Shown: piece after piece, positions 40,212-49,493 of the stretch
Position numbering within the stretch: the first letter of the stretch is position 1
Layout: each line of letters opens with the position of its first letter
Source: Hyphomicrobiales bacterium
GTDB lineage: Bacteria; Pseudomonadota; Alphaproteobacteria; Rhizobiales; Rhizobiaceae
Direction of reading: 5' to 3'
Length of the DNA stretch: 64,000 bases
Assembly: GCA_900470805.1 (NCBI GenBank)
Contig: UCCA01000003.1
Location: 324,110 to 388,109 of the forward strand
Notes under the pieces: model-generated
Databases searched by the model: none
Told to the model about the DNA's origin: nothing
What the model saw: only the letters and a program-made list of their open reading frames with translations
Translations under genes and position numbers: made by a program

Positions 40212-40320
40212 TCAGCCGAACCCGAACCAGGTGTCAAACACGCCACACATGCCGGCCGGACCGAGCCGACAGCAAGGTAAAGCACGCTATGTAAATATCT
40301 TTCTGGCATCAAGCCGCCGT

Positions 40321-41724
40321 TCACGCAACATCCTTTGTCACGCCCGGAAGAATAAGGCGAGCCTTGAGGCCGTTCCACTCGCCGCGCGACAACTCCAGCC
40401 TGCCTTGGTATTCGTTGGCGATCTCGGTGACGATCGACAGGCCGAGACCGGTGCCCGGCTTGCTCTCGTCGAGCCGACGGCCACGTTTCAGCGCCTCGCG
40501 GATCTGGTCGGGCTCGAGGCCCGGGCCGTCATCCTCGACGACGACTTCGACCCAATGGCGGCGGATGCTCGCCTCGGTGCCCTTGACGTCTTCTGGCGCC
40601 TCCGAGACGACCAGGCGGACCTTGGTTTCGGCGAAGCGTGAGGCGTTTTCCAGCAGGTTGCCGACGACCTCCTCGAGGTCCTGCTGCTCCAGCGCGACCG
40701 CCAGATGCGGCGGCGTCACCACCAGCTCGAATTCCTTGTCGACGTTGAGGCGACGCATGACGCGAACCAGCCGCTCCAGCGCCGGTTCCGCATCGGTACG
40801 CGCCAGGATCGATTCGCGCTGTGCGGCGATGCGGGCACGGTTGAGGTAGGATTGCACCTGCCCTTGCATGGCTTCCGCCTGGCTCTTCACCAGCTCGCCA
40901 TGCGAGCGTTCCAGCACGCGCGCCTCGTTGAGCAGCACGGCGATCGGCGTCTTCAGCGAATGGGCGAGATTGCCGACCTGCATGCGGGCGCGCTCGACGA
41001 TGCGACGATTGCTGTCGATCAGCGCGTTGACCTCGTTGGCGAGCGGCAGGATCTCGCGCGGGAAATCGCCCTTCAGCACCTCGCTCTCGCCGGCACGGAT
41101 GCGCTCGAGTGCCGCGCGCGCCTTGTCGAGCGGCTTTAGGCCGAACAGAATGGCCAGCGCGTTGACGATCAGGCTACCGACACCGAAGCCGGCCAGCGCC
41201 AGATAGAGACTGTGGGAGAAATTGCGGACATCGTCCTCGACGACATCGACATTGCCGGTGACGCGGAAGCGCGCGGCGCGGCCGTCGGTATCGAGCACCA
41301 CCTCGGTCTCGGCGACCTGGATGCGGTTCTGCGAGGTGTCGGTGACCTGATAATAGCGCTCGTAGTTCTTGTCGAACGGCGCTTCGAGAACGGAGGGGAC
41401 GGGAATGGTGGTCGACCCGAGCGACGGCGAGACCAGCGGCGGCGCTGTGTAGGTGCCGAGCGGCTCGACCATCCAGTACCAGCCGGTCTTCGGCTGGGCA
41501 AAACGAAGATCGCCAAGCTGCGGGCTGCCGTTCAGCGAACCCTGATCGCCGATCGCCACCGAGTTGATGACGTTGTAGAGCTGGGCTCTCAAAAGATCCT
41601 GAAAGCCGCGCTCGGCGCTCTTGCGATAGAGCGTCGAGATCAACAAGCCGATCACCACCAGCGCCACGGTCGACCAGATCGTGGTCAGCAGCAGAACGCG
41701 AGCGGTAAGAGACTTAATTCGCAT
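40321..41724 (-). CDS. feuQ: Sensor histidine kinase FeuQ
   Basis: 467 residues. Membrane helices at about 9-32 and 182-205 flank a periplasmic domain of about 150 residues; then HAMP-like, HisKA with VGNLAHSLKTPIAVLLNEAR near 265 and the ATPase with NLLENASRFAETKV, VEDDGPGLEPDQI and GTGLGLSIVTEIA. The kinase is PhoQ-like. The name rests on position: in rhizobia feuPQ lie directly upstream of cycHJKL and are preceded by a small exported protein. FeuPQ control export of cyclic glucans and related envelope functions in Ensifer (family knowledge). It overlaps feuP by 11 bases. Confidence 0.85.
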   Translation of the reverse strand: MRIKSLTARVLLLTTIWSTVALVVIGLLISTLYRKSAERGFQDLLRAQLYNVINSVAIGDQGSLNGSPQLGDLRFAQPKTGWYWMVEPLGTYTAPPLVSPSLGSTTIPVPSVLEAPFDKNYERYYQVTDTSQNRIQVAETEVVLDTDGRAARFRVTGNVDVVEDDVRNFSHSLYLALAGFGVGSLIVNALAILFGLKPLDKARAALERIRAGESEVLKGDFPREILPLANEVNALIDSNRRIVERARMQVGNLAHSLKTPIAVLLNEARVLERSHGELVKSQAEAMQGQVQSYLNRARIAAQRESILARTDAEPALERLVRVMRRLNVDKEFELVVTPPHLAVALEQQDLEEVVGNLLENASRFAETKVRLVVSEAPEDVKGTEASIRRHWVEVVVEDDGPGLEPDQIREALKRGRRLDESKPGTGLGLSIVTEIANEYQGRLELSRGEWNGLKARLILPGVTKDVA

Positions 41725-42385
41725 TGGTCGGCGCTTGGATGCGGTAGCCTAGACCGCGCACCGTTTCGATCAGATCCACGCCCATCTTTTTGCGCAAGCG
41801 GCCGACGAAGACTTCGATCGTGTTGGAATCTCGGTCGAAATCCTGATCGTACATATGTTCGACCAGCTCTGTGCGCGACACGACCTCGCCCATGTGATGC
41901 ATGAGATAGGCCAGCAGACGGTACTCGTGCGAGGTCAGCTTCAGCGTCACGCCGTTGACGACCGCCTTGGATGTCTTGGTGTCGAGCCGCACCGGACCGC
42001 AGATGATCTCGGACGAGGAATGGCCGGCCGCGCGGCGGATCAGCGCGCGGATGCGGGCGAGCACCTCTTCGACATGGAAAGGCTTGGTGACGTAGTCGTC
42101 GGCGCCGGCGTCGATGCCGGCGACCTTGTCGCTCCAGCGATCGCGTGCCGTCAGGATCAGCACCGGCATGCCGCGACCGGCGCCGCGCCATTTCTCGAGG
42201 ACGCTGACGCCGTCGAGTTCCGGCAGGCCGATGTCGAGGATGATCGCGTCGTAGGGTTCGGTGTCGCCAAGGAAGTGCCCCTCCTCGCCGTCGAACGCCT
42301 GATCGACGACATAGCCTGCCTCTTTCAGCGTGTCGCTCAGCTGACGGTTCAGATTGACGTCGTCTTCGACTACCAGGATGCGCAT
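41714..42385 (-). CDS. feuP: OmpR-family response regulator FeuP
   Basis: 223 residues. The receiver starts MRILVVEDDVNLNRQLSDTL, has the phospho-acceptor aspartate in YDAIILDIGLPELDG near residue 51, and YVTKPFHVEEVLARI. The DNA-binding domain shows LTSHEYRLLAYLMHHMGEVV and SNTIEVFVGRLRKKMG. It is translated with feuQ (11-base overlap) and follows the small exported protein gene by 54 bases, giving a feuN-P-Q order. Confidence 0.88.
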   Translation of the reverse strand: MRILVVEDDVNLNRQLSDTLKEAGYVVDQAFDGEEGHFLGDTEPYDAIILDIGLPELDGVSVLEKWRGAGRGMPVLILTARDRWSDKVAGIDAGADDYVTKPFHVEEVLARIRALIRRAAGHSSSEIICGPVRLDTKTSKAVVNGVTLKLTSHEYRLLAYLMHHMGEVVSRTELVEHMYDQDFDRDSNTIEVFVGRLRKKMGVDLIETVRGLGYRIQAPTNAN

Positions 42386-42439
42386 TGGTCCGCTTTACTC
42401 CGCTTGATCTCTTCGATGTCTCTCATAGGGCGATTCTGC

Positions 42440-42688
42440 CTACATCGGAACCTTGACGGTGACCTTGCGCGGGCGCTGGCCATTGCCCTGAACCAGCACG
42501 GTGATGATGCAGCTGTCGCCGGATGGTTGGACGGAGAGCAGTTGCCCCCCGGTCTTCTCGACGACCTCTTGGGCGGCATCACTGCAATCGCCTGCAATTC
42601 GCACCAAAAGGTTGTGCGAATTGTCCGGTGAGGGCGACGGTACCGCCAGCCAAACGGCCAACGCTGCGACGCTCAGAGGAGAGGCCAT
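42440..42688 (-). CDS. feuN: Small exported protein, probable FeuN
   Basis: 82 residues with a hydrophobic N-terminus (SVAALAVWLAVPSPSP) that looks like a signal peptide, and two cysteines (GDCSDAA and GDSCIITV) that could form a disulfide in the periplasm. Size, export signal and position directly upstream of the regulator gene match FeuN, a small periplasmic protein reported to restrain FeuQ signalling in Ensifer meliloti. I infer the name from synteny and size, not from sequence identity. The N-terminus lacks basic residues, so the start could be imperfect. Confidence 0.65.
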   Translation of the reverse strand: MASPLSVAALAVWLAVPSPSPDNSHNLLVRIAGDCSDAAQEVVEKTGGQLLSVQPSGDSCIITVLVQGNGQRPRKVTVKVPM

Positions 42689-42819
42689 GTGCTATGCTTT
42701 CGATGGATACCAACTTGGCCCGACTATGTACTCACGTGACCTGAATGGCAAATGAATGCGTTGTAATGCAGCGCATCCGAGGCTGCGTTCCGCATGTATG
42801 GATGCAATATGTCGCGGCG

Positions 42820-42839
42820 AAAAGCGCGGAGGACCGCGC
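42820..42839 (-). terminator. Terminator at the end of the GTA operon
   Basis: On the minus strand GCGCGG, a four-base loop and CCGCGC are followed directly by TTTT, 28 bases beyond the stop of the last gene of the cluster. It would end transcription before feuN. Confidence 0.75.
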
Positions 42840-42866
42840 CTTGCACCGCCCACTCAACCGTCCGCC

Positions 42867-43082
42867 TCAAGAGCCTGACTTGATTGCGGATTTGGCGGTT
42901 ACCCGGCCGTATACCGCCAGCAATCCGCCGAGGGCACCTACTATGTTGACGATCGCATCGACGATCAAGCTGCGATCGCCTGCCGCGATATCCACACCCG
43001 TAAAGTGCATTGCCGAGGCGACGATTGCCACCACTGCTCCCCATATGGTTTTCGAGCTGTACCAATTCTTCAGATCACCCAT
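42867..43082 (-). CDS. Small holin-like membrane protein
   Basis: 71 residues. The ATG at 43082 follows AAAGGAG by six bases, the best start; another ATG at 43109 overlaps the gp15 stop. The sequence has YSSKTIWGAVVAIVASAMHF and a second hydrophobic stretch (VDAIVNIVGALGGLLAVYGR), so two membrane helices with a basic tail. Phage-derived clusters in rhizobia often carry such SKTIW proteins; a holin role is suggested by size and topology and by the GH19-like lysin in the same cluster, but is unproven. Last gene before the terminator. Confidence 0.6.
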   Translation of the reverse strand: MGDLKNWYSSKTIWGAVVAIVASAMHFTGVDIAAGDRSLIVDAIVNIVGALGGLLAVYGRVTAKSAIKSGS

Positions 43083-43105
43083 GATCATCTCCTTTGGTTG
43101 ACGTT

Positions 43106-46100
43106 TCATAGCGACAGGACGGCCTCCGCCGGGAGCCCCAGCGGAACGCGTTCGCCGATTTGTCGGATGCGGATTGCAAGACTGCTCTGCCGGACGCCGA
43201 AATCCCCGATCTCGTCGGCTACCGCATAGCGCCATTGCGGCTCCTCGACCTCCACCGTCCTGACGACGCCGGCACCATCCAGCACTTCGACGCGGTAGCG
43301 CTCGAACGGCTCATCGAGCGGGATATCTGCGCCGATCCAGCTGTCGGCATTGTCGCGCCCGCGCCGGAGCCAGGAAACGATTGTGTCGCCGTCCGCCGTT
43401 CGCCGCCCGCGCAGGCGAACGGGCGAAAGCGGCGTTTCCGCGCGCATCCCGCCCTCGAACACGAAGGGACCTGCCTTTTCAAGCGAACCCGCCGTCTCGG
43501 CGATCCAGTTCAGCGACAGACCCATCTCGTCGCGCCCAAGCGACAGCGGCCGAACGGCCTCGTCGAGGATAACGGCGGCGCCGCCGGCGGGAGCGCCGGC
43601 GCGCATCGCATCATCGGTGCCGGCGAGTGCCCGAAGCAAGCCGCCCAGTCGCCAGCGGCCGCTTTCGATCTCCTCCGCCTCGCGGAAGGCCAGCACCTCC
43701 CAGACGCCGTTTGCCGCCCGGATCGCCATGCGGTTCTCGCCGTTCAGCACGGCGATGCCGGCAGCGGACGCCAGTTCGCCACAGGGCAAATCGACGATAA
43801 GCGGTTGCGAGCGGTCGAAACGCCCCGTCACGCCAGGCCCGAGCGCTGCCGCAAGCGTGCCGATCCTCGCCGGCCGGTCGATCAACACCCTGCCCCGATA
43901 TCCCTCGGTTGTCGCCGAGGACGACAGACCGACGCTGCGCCACGGCCTGGCATAGACGGCGGCGCGGGCGAAGCTCGTCGCCTCACCGCCGTCGAAGCGC
44001 GGCAGATCCAGGAAATGGACGACGGGCGCGAACAGGTTCGAGGCCGTGCCGCCGTTCTCGCGCCCATCCGTCGGCGCCCGCAGTGTGCCGCCCGACGATG
44101 GTGCGAATTCGCGGGCCTCGATGCGGCGGGCGTCGTCATCCTCGATGCGGGAGACGAGGAAGCGACCGGCCGGTCCATCGGCCAACGCAACGACATCGCC
44201 CGGCTGCACGCCGATCTGTGTCGGCGGCAGTGACAGGCGCAGCGAGCGGCGGGCGATTCTGACATCGCGCAGCAGCGCCTCGGCCGCCGCCAGCGCCGCC
44301 TCTTCCGGGATCACGCCTGCCAGATCCTGGCTGATCACACGGTTGGTCGTCTGCGCGACGCGGTGCGAACGGGCGCTTGCCTGCTCGTAGTCCAGCGCCG
44401 GATTGGAGAAGGTCAGCACCGCTTCGGCGGCGAAGTCGCTGTCGTGGCCGCGGATCTCCTGCCACAGTGGCTCGTCCTCGCGATCGACAAACGTGTCGAC
44501 CAGCAGCACCGGCAGGCTCGCCCGTCCCCGCGAACGAAAGCGCAGCAGCCCGGCATCCTCGAGGACATCGATCTGAAAGGCCTGCAGCAACGGCTCGATC
44601 AGGCTGCGGGCGGAGGTGAGATCGCCCTTGACGTAACCGCTCAACTCGCCGCTCACCTCCGATACGTCGAACTCGGCAAAGCCGTCGTCGCGCAGGATGG
44701 CGGCGATGATATCGGCCAGCGTGCCGCCGCCAAGCCTGCCGTTCAGCCAGTGTCCCGTGCGCCAGTTCGCGCCATCGGACCAGAGACCGGTGTTGTCAGG
44801 GAAGGCCGGATAGGGCCGCGCGTCCCATGACCAGACGAAGAGATGCGCGGGATCGACCATGTCGTCGGGTGCGTCGTCTCGCGCCCACCACCGGTGATGG
44901 GCTTCGAGAAACCGGCGCTGCATGCTGTCGGAGCGCATACCGCTGGAAAAGTACGGGGCACCGTTCTCCACCGATTTCGGATCGGCGAAGACGTTTGGCT
45001 GGTTGGCACCCTTGTCGACCGCGCCGCAGCCGAGCTCGGTGAACCAGACGGGCTTGCCCGACGGCACCCACGCCGTCGGCACCTCGCGCTCGACGCCGCC
45101 GACGCGCTCGTAATGCGGATTGGCCCACCATGCGACAATGTCCTTGTATCGGAAGACCCAGGGCTTGCCGGCAAGGCCATCGGTGATCGGGCTGCGCTGG
45201 CGGGCATGACGGGTGAGGTCGTCGGCGTAGTACCAGTCGAACCCCTCGCCGGCGGTGATCATCCCAGTCATACCGGCGCGATCGTCGGCGGTCCTGAAAC
45301 CATCCGGGCTGGCGCTGGCCAGATCCTCGTCGCGCCAGTCGGAGAGCGGCATGTAGTTGTCGATACCGACGGCGGCGATAGTGGGCGACGACCAGAGCGG
45401 GTCGAGGTGGAAATAGACGTCGCCGCTGCCATCGGCAGGATGATAGCCGAAATACTCGCTCCAGTCGGCGCCATAGGTGATCTTCGCCTGCGGCAGCAGC
45501 GCCTTGACGTCGGCGGCCAGCGACAAAAGCGCTTCGACGAAGGGAAACTGATCGGCCGCGTCGCGCAGCTGTGTCAGGCCGCGCAGCTCCGAGCCGATCA
45601 GGAAGCCATCGACCCCACCAGCAAGCCGGGCGAGCTGCGCATAGTGCAGGATGAAGCGGCGATAACTCTGCTCGCCGCCAGTATAGGCGACCCGTCCGGC
45701 CGAAACCGCAAACTGGCTGGCCGCAGCGTTGCCGACGAAAGCCTGCAGCTGGTTGCGCGCCGTAACCGTGCGGTCGGCGGTACCCGCCTGCCCCGCCGCC
45801 GGATGGCAGGTGACGCGGCCGCGCCAGGGGTAGGACGGCTGTTCCGTCGCGCCATAGGGGTCGGCAAGACTGTTGCCCGAGGGAATGTCCATCTTCAGGA
45901 AGGGATAGAAATAGACCTCAAGCCCGCGTGCCTTGAGATCGGCGATCGCCGCCAGCACGCTGGCATCGTCCGGCGTGCCGCCATAGGCCGGGCCGCCATT
46001 GCTGCGGCTGACCAGACGGGCGGCACTGCGTTCGATGCCGGAGACCGACCACGGCCGGCTCTCGTCACTGCGGCTCGTCACCTCGACGGCAGGCACCACG

Positions 46101-46948
46101 CGGCACTCGCCGGCGCGCAGATCGGTGCCGAACCACGAAACGACAAGCGCGACCCGCTCGAGATTGGGGCAGAGCGCCGTCAGCTCGTCGAGTGAGACGT
46201 CCCAGTCCGTGCTGCCAAGCAGGCTATTGCGGTTGAGAATGCGGGCGCTGCCGGCGCCGGTGCTCTCCGACACCTGCGCCACCTGGTAGCCGTGCTCGGT
46301 GGCGCCCGGAATGATGCAGACGGCCCTGATGCCGGCTTCCAGATCTCCAACCGGCCTGACCACCTCGAACTGCAGCAGCGGAATGCGGTTGCCGTAGACA
46401 TCGAGCGGCAGGCGCTCGAAGACGACATAGGCGAGGCCGCGATAGGCCGGCGCGTTGCCGGCGCCTTGTTTCGCCTCGATCAGCGGATCGGGCTGTTGCT
46501 CATCATCGCCCCTGTAGACCCGCATCTCGATGCCGGTGAGATCGATCTCCTTGCCGTCGGCCCAGACGCGCCTGACATGACCGATCGGGCCTTCGCACAA
46601 CCCGACCGCCAGATTGGCGAAATAGCGAAAGCTTTCGACCCGCGTGCCGCCGGAAGCCTTGCCACCCGAGCGCTCCGTGGTCACTTCCTCCTCGAAGCGC
46701 GTCGCCCAGATCAGCGTGCCGCCGATGCGCACGCTGCCATAGGCGCGGCTGATCGCCGTGCCCTCGTCGGCGCCGGGAATGCGCGCCGTCGAGAGGTGAG
46801 CGCCGCGCACCGTCGTGCTGCCGTTGATCAGCGCATGATCGATGACGCTGCCGGCCAGCGCGCCAGCCGCCCGGCCGATGACGGCGCCGACCGGACCGAA
46901 GACGCCGCCGAGTGCCGCGCCGGCGGCCTGCAGGAGAAGCGTTGCCAT
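43106..46948 (-). CDS. GTA gp15: baseplate multidomain protein (megatron)
   Basis: 1280 residues, the largest gene of the cluster. It starts LLLQAAGAALGGVFGPVGAV and GRAAGALAGSVIDHALINGS. A glycoside-hydrolase-like TIM domain spans about 400-740 (ITYGADWSEYFGYHPADGSG, VWFTELGCGAVDKG), followed by the phage tail 3 domain and C-terminal beta-rich parts. In the Rhodobacter capsulatus GTA this protein forms the distal hub and contacts the recipient cell. It ends next to the holin-like gene and starts four bases after gp14's stop side. Confidence 0.93.
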   Translation of the reverse strand: MATLLLQAAGAALGGVFGPVGAVIGRAAGALAGSVIDHALINGSTTVRGAHLSTARIPGADEGTAISRAYGSVRIGGTLIWATRFEEEVTTERSGGKASGGTRVESFRYFANLAVGLCEGPIGHVRRVWADGKEIDLTGIEMRVYRGDDEQQPDPLIEAKQGAGNAPAYRGLAYVVFERLPLDVYGNRIPLLQFEVVRPVGDLEAGIRAVCIIPGATEHGYQVAQVSESTGAGSARILNRNSLLGSTDWDVSLDELTALCPNLERVALVVSWFGTDLRAGECRVVPAVEVTSRSDESRPWSVSGIERSAARLVSRSNGGPAYGGTPDDASVLAAIADLKARGLEVYFYPFLKMDIPSGNSLADPYGATEQPSYPWRGRVTCHPAAGQAGTADRTVTARNQLQAFVGNAAASQFAVSAGRVAYTGGEQSYRRFILHYAQLARLAGGVDGFLIGSELRGLTQLRDAADQFPFVEALLSLAADVKALLPQAKITYGADWSEYFGYHPADGSGDVYFHLDPLWSSPTIAAVGIDNYMPLSDWRDEDLASASPDGFRTADDRAGMTGMITAGEGFDWYYADDLTRHARQRSPITDGLAGKPWVFRYKDIVAWWANPHYERVGGVEREVPTAWVPSGKPVWFTELGCGAVDKGANQPNVFADPKSVENGAPYFSSGMRSDSMQRRFLEAHHRWWARDDAPDDMVDPAHLFVWSWDARPYPAFPDNTGLWSDGANWRTGHWLNGRLGGGTLADIIAAILRDDGFAEFDVSEVSGELSGYVKGDLTSARSLIEPLLQAFQIDVLEDAGLLRFRSRGRASLPVLLVDTFVDREDEPLWQEIRGHDSDFAAEAVLTFSNPALDYEQASARSHRVAQTTNRVISQDLAGVIPEEAALAAAEALLRDVRIARRSLRLSLPPTQIGVQPGDVVALADGPAGRFLVSRIEDDDARRIEAREFAPSSGGTLRAPTDGRENGGTASNLFAPVVHFLDLPRFDGGEATSFARAAVYARPWRSVGLSSSATTEGYRGRVLIDRPARIGTLAAALGPGVTGRFDRSQPLIVDLPCGELASAAGIAVLNGENRMAIRAANGVWEVLAFREAEEIESGRWRLGGLLRALAGTDDAMRAGAPAGGAAVILDEAVRPLSLGRDEMGLSLNWIAETAGSLEKAGPFVFEGGMRAETPLSPVRLRGRRTADGDTIVSWLRRGRDNADSWIGADIPLDEPFERYRVEVLDGAGVVRTVEVEEPQWRYAVADEIGDFGVRQSSLAIRIRQIGERVPLGLPAEAVLSL

Positions 46949-46952
46949 CGGT

Positions 46953-47387
46953 CTATCTCTCCGGAAAACGGAAGGCGGCCGCGACGCGGCGGCGCCAGCT
47001 GGGCACCAGCGGCGATGCGATCACCGCCGCCTGCTCGTAGGCATGGATGAACTGTCGCTCACCGCTGAGAATGCCGGCATGCTTGGCGGCCATTTGCGGG
47101 CGCCAGCGAAACAGCAGGAGATCGCCTGCTCGCGCTTGCATCAACGTTAGGGGCAGGCCGAAGTGCCGCGCGGCAGCATCCGTCAGCCGGTCCTCGCCGC
47201 TGCGCTCGGCCCAATCCGGCGCGTAGGGAGGCGGCAGTTCGGGCTCGCGGCCGTAGAGTTCGCGCCAGATGCCCCTGATAAGGCCGAGGCAATCGCAGCC
47301 GACGCCTTCAAGTGAAGCCTGGTGGCGATAGGGCGTGCCGATCCAGCGCCCGGCGATCCGCAGGACGTCGTCTGCAATGTCCGTCAT
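46953..47387 (-). CDS. GTA gp14: NlpC/P60-type cell wall peptidase
   Basis: 144 residues from ATG 47387, which overlaps the gp13 stop (ATGA). The catalytic cysteine is in LEGVGCDCLGLIRGIW near residue 31 and the histidine in MAAKHAGILSGERQFIHAY near 100. It probably cuts peptide cross-links of the recipient wall during DNA delivery, as proposed for its RcGTA homologue. The ORF could extend upstream to 47585 but that part overlaps gp13 fully. Confidence 0.92.
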   Translation of the reverse strand: MTDIADDVLRIAGRWIGTPYRHQASLEGVGCDCLGLIRGIWRELYGREPELPPPYAPDWAERSGEDRLTDAAARHFGLPLTLMQARAGDLLLFRWRPQMAAKHAGILSGERQFIHAYEQAAVIASPLVPSWRRRVAAAFRFPER

Positions 47388-48274
47388 CTGAACAGCACGC
47401 TCCCGTCGTGAACGCTCTCGCCATCGGCATAGGTGTAGGCGAAGTCGGTGCCCGGCATGTGCGGGAAGCCGCGGAAATTCAGGTGGTTGGCGAATTTCGC
47501 CTTGCAGGTGGAAAAGGCCTTGTCGCAGCCGACGGTGAGAACAACACGATCGCCTGCCTGCGGCGCCCGGTCGAGCGGCAGCCACAGGGCGACCTCCATG
47601 AGATCGTCCACCACCGTATGCGCCTCGATATCCAGCCGCTGCCCGCTATTGTCGCCATCGACGAAGGTCAGTACGCCGAAGCGGAAGAAGCCGTCCGCGA
47701 CCTCACGAACGCCCGAAAGCCGCAGCCGGCTCATATCCGACACGGAGACGACCACGCCCTCGGCGCGCATTACCGGCTGCGTCAGGTCGATGCCGCATCT
47801 GGTATCGCCAAGCGTGGCGTCGCAGCGCCTGCCGTAGACGCGGCCCTGCGGCTCGCCCAGCCGGCTGGCAAAGCTGCGCAGCTCGGCCTGGAAGCGGCCG
47901 GCATCGCGGCTGACCTCGCCGATCTCCTGCACCTTCAGCAGCATGTACTGCTCCGGCGCCTGCCAGTTGACCAGGAACACCTCGACCCGGGCGCCGTCAT
48001 AGCGACCGCGTGCAAGATCGTCCTCGGTGATCGCCGCGCTGGAAAAGCCGCCCGCCACCTCGCTCGTCGCGGCCGGCAAGCCAGCCTCCTCCTCGGCCTG
48101 GCTGGCGGAAAAGCCGCTGGCCGCCAGAAAGATCGTGCCGGCGAACTCAAGATCGTGATCATGCTCCGTGAAGCCCAATACCACGCCATCGCGCCGCGTC
48201 ACCCGCCAGGCATGGCACACGGTGGTCGCGTCGCCGTCGAGATGCGCTTTGAGCGCTTGCGGAACCGACCTCAT
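47384..48274 (-). CDS. GTA gp13: DUF2163/BR0599 tail protein
   Basis: 296 residues. The N-terminal DUF2163 part has CHAWRVTRRDGVVLGFTEHD near residue 20, and the C-terminal part has the cysteine pairs GRRCDATLGDTRCGIDL near 155 and VGCDKAFSTCKAKFANHL near 255 with GFPHMPG. In RcGTA this is a hub protein that binds an iron-sulfur cluster or metal through cysteines. It overlaps both gp12 and gp14 by four bases. Confidence 0.93.
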   Translation of the reverse strand: MRSVPQALKAHLDGDATTVCHAWRVTRRDGVVLGFTEHDHDLEFAGTIFLAASGFSASQAEEEAGLPAATSEVAGGFSSAAITEDDLARGRYDGARVEVFLVNWQAPEQYMLLKVQEIGEVSRDAGRFQAELRSFASRLGEPQGRVYGRRCDATLGDTRCGIDLTQPVMRAEGVVVSVSDMSRLRLSGVREVADGFFRFGVLTFVDGDNSGQRLDIEAHTVVDDLMEVALWLPLDRAPQAGDRVVLTVGCDKAFSTCKAKFANHLNFRGFPHMPGTDFAYTYADGESVHDGSVLFR

Positions 48275-48912
48275 GGGATGATCTCCGTCAATGGAATGGT
48301 GGGAATGCGGCCGGCGTTGAAGGCCTGCAGGTTGATGTCGATCCGCCCGGTGGCGAAGCGGACGGGCACGTCGAACGCAAAGCCCGCCGTCACCGAGGCG
48401 CCGTCTGGCGGAATGGTATCGATCGCGAAGCTGACGATGCCGGTCGCGGCATCGCAGGCAAAGGCCGACGGCGGCTGCGCGAGCCCATCGACGGCCACGA
48501 TCACCGAGCCGGCCACCGGCTTGGCGATCCGCCTTGTGCTGCCTGCGGCCGTATCGCCATAGGTTTTCAGCAGCGGAAACGACGCCTTCACGCCATCACC
48601 GATGCCGATCGGCTGGTCGCCCGGCGTGATGACGGCACCCGGCCGGGTGGAGGTCCAGTCGATTGGATCGCGGAAGCGGAAGCCGTAAAGTTCTCCGCTG
48701 CGGGCCTCGAAGAACTCCAGAACCTCGTAGAGATCGGCCACCGAGCGCAGGCCGGAGCCGGCATCGTAGCTGCGCCGCGCATCGCGCCAGCGGCTGTTGC
48801 GGTTCTCGCGGCCGTTGGAAAGGTTGACGATATCGGTGCGCCTCACCGGGCCGCCGCTGGTCGACAGCGACAGGCGCAGCGGGAAGCGCACGTCGTGGAA
48901 GCCATTGCCCAT
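48271..48912 (-). CDS. GTA gp12: DUF2460 distal tail protein
   Basis: 213 residues from ATG 48912. FHDVRFPLRLSLSTSGGPVR is the N-terminal signature of the DUF2460/TIGR02217 family, with RNSRWRDARRSYDAGSGLRS and LEFFEARSGELYGFRFRDP following. It is the distal tail adaptor between the tube and baseplate. Its stop overlaps the gp13 start by four bases; the frame extending to 49002 lacks homology and overlaps the tape measure gene. Confidence 0.93.
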   Translation of the reverse strand: MGNGFHDVRFPLRLSLSTSGGPVRRTDIVNLSNGRENRNSRWRDARRSYDAGSGLRSVADLYEVLEFFEARSGELYGFRFRDPIDWTSTRPGAVITPGDQPIGIGDGVKASFPLLKTYGDTAAGSTRRIAKPVAGSVIVAVDGLAQPPSAFACDAATGIVSFAIDTIPPDGASVTAGFAFDVPVRFATGRIDINLQAFNAGRIPTIPLTEIIP

Positions 48913-48919
48913 CTCGACC

Positions 48920-49465
48920 TCACAGGTTGCGCTGGCCGCGCATTGCGGTGCGGGCGAGCATGGATGAAATCTGCGCCTCGCTCTTTTCGAAGCTGCGCGC
49001 ATCGGTGGCGGTTACGTTGAAGACGATCTGCGGCGCGCCGTTACCGCCCGAGGCGGAAACGCCGAGCGAGCCGTCGGCGCCGCGCTTCAGCGGCAGGATC
49101 GCCTCGCTGCCCGCCTCGCCCATCAGCCCCATATCGCCGCCCATCGGAAAATAGGTGGGCTGCGAGACGACGCCGCCATCGGCGAAGGGCAACAGCTTGC
49201 CGGCGCTTCCAAGCAGGCTGGAGGCCGCGCCCGAAAGCATGGTTTCCAGCGGCTTCAGCCCGGCGGAAAGGGCGATATCGGTCAGCCGGTTGGCGAGGCC
49301 GCGCAAGACGTCGTCCAGTCCCCTGCCGCCGTCGGCGGCACTGCGCAGCGCGCCAGACAGCGCCGAGCCGAAGGAGCGCGAGCGGCTTTCGAGATCGTCG
49401 AGGGCACGCCGCAGCGTCTCCGCCTGGCCGTTCACCGCCGCGAGGTCCGTGTCTTCGTCTGCCAT
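48920..49465 (-). CDS. GTA gp11: tape measure protein
   Basis: 181 residues. A helical N-terminus (VNGQAETLRRALDDLESRSR) is followed by a glycine-rich hydrophobic segment (LANRLTDIALSAGLKPLETM, SGAASSLLGSAGKLLPFADG) and the phage C-terminal motif GEAGSEAILPLKRGADG. The short length fits the short tail of a GTA particle. It lies seven bases upstream of gp12. Confidence 0.9.
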   Translation of the reverse strand: MADEDTDLAAVNGQAETLRRALDDLESRSRSFGSALSGALRSAADGGRGLDDVLRGLANRLTDIALSAGLKPLETMLSGAASSLLGSAGKLLPFADGGVVSQPTYFPMGGDMGLMGEAGSEAILPLKRGADGSLGVSASGGNGAPQIVFNVTATDARSFEKSEAQISSMLARTAMRGQRNL

Positions 49466-49493
49466 GTCGTTTGCCTTTCGTCAGGTCGCGTCC

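Noticed and set aside
44843-46195. A 450-residue open frame antisense to GTA gp15
   Set aside because: Same reason: composition typical of an antisense shadow in GC-rich DNA, while gp15 is continuous and motif-rich.
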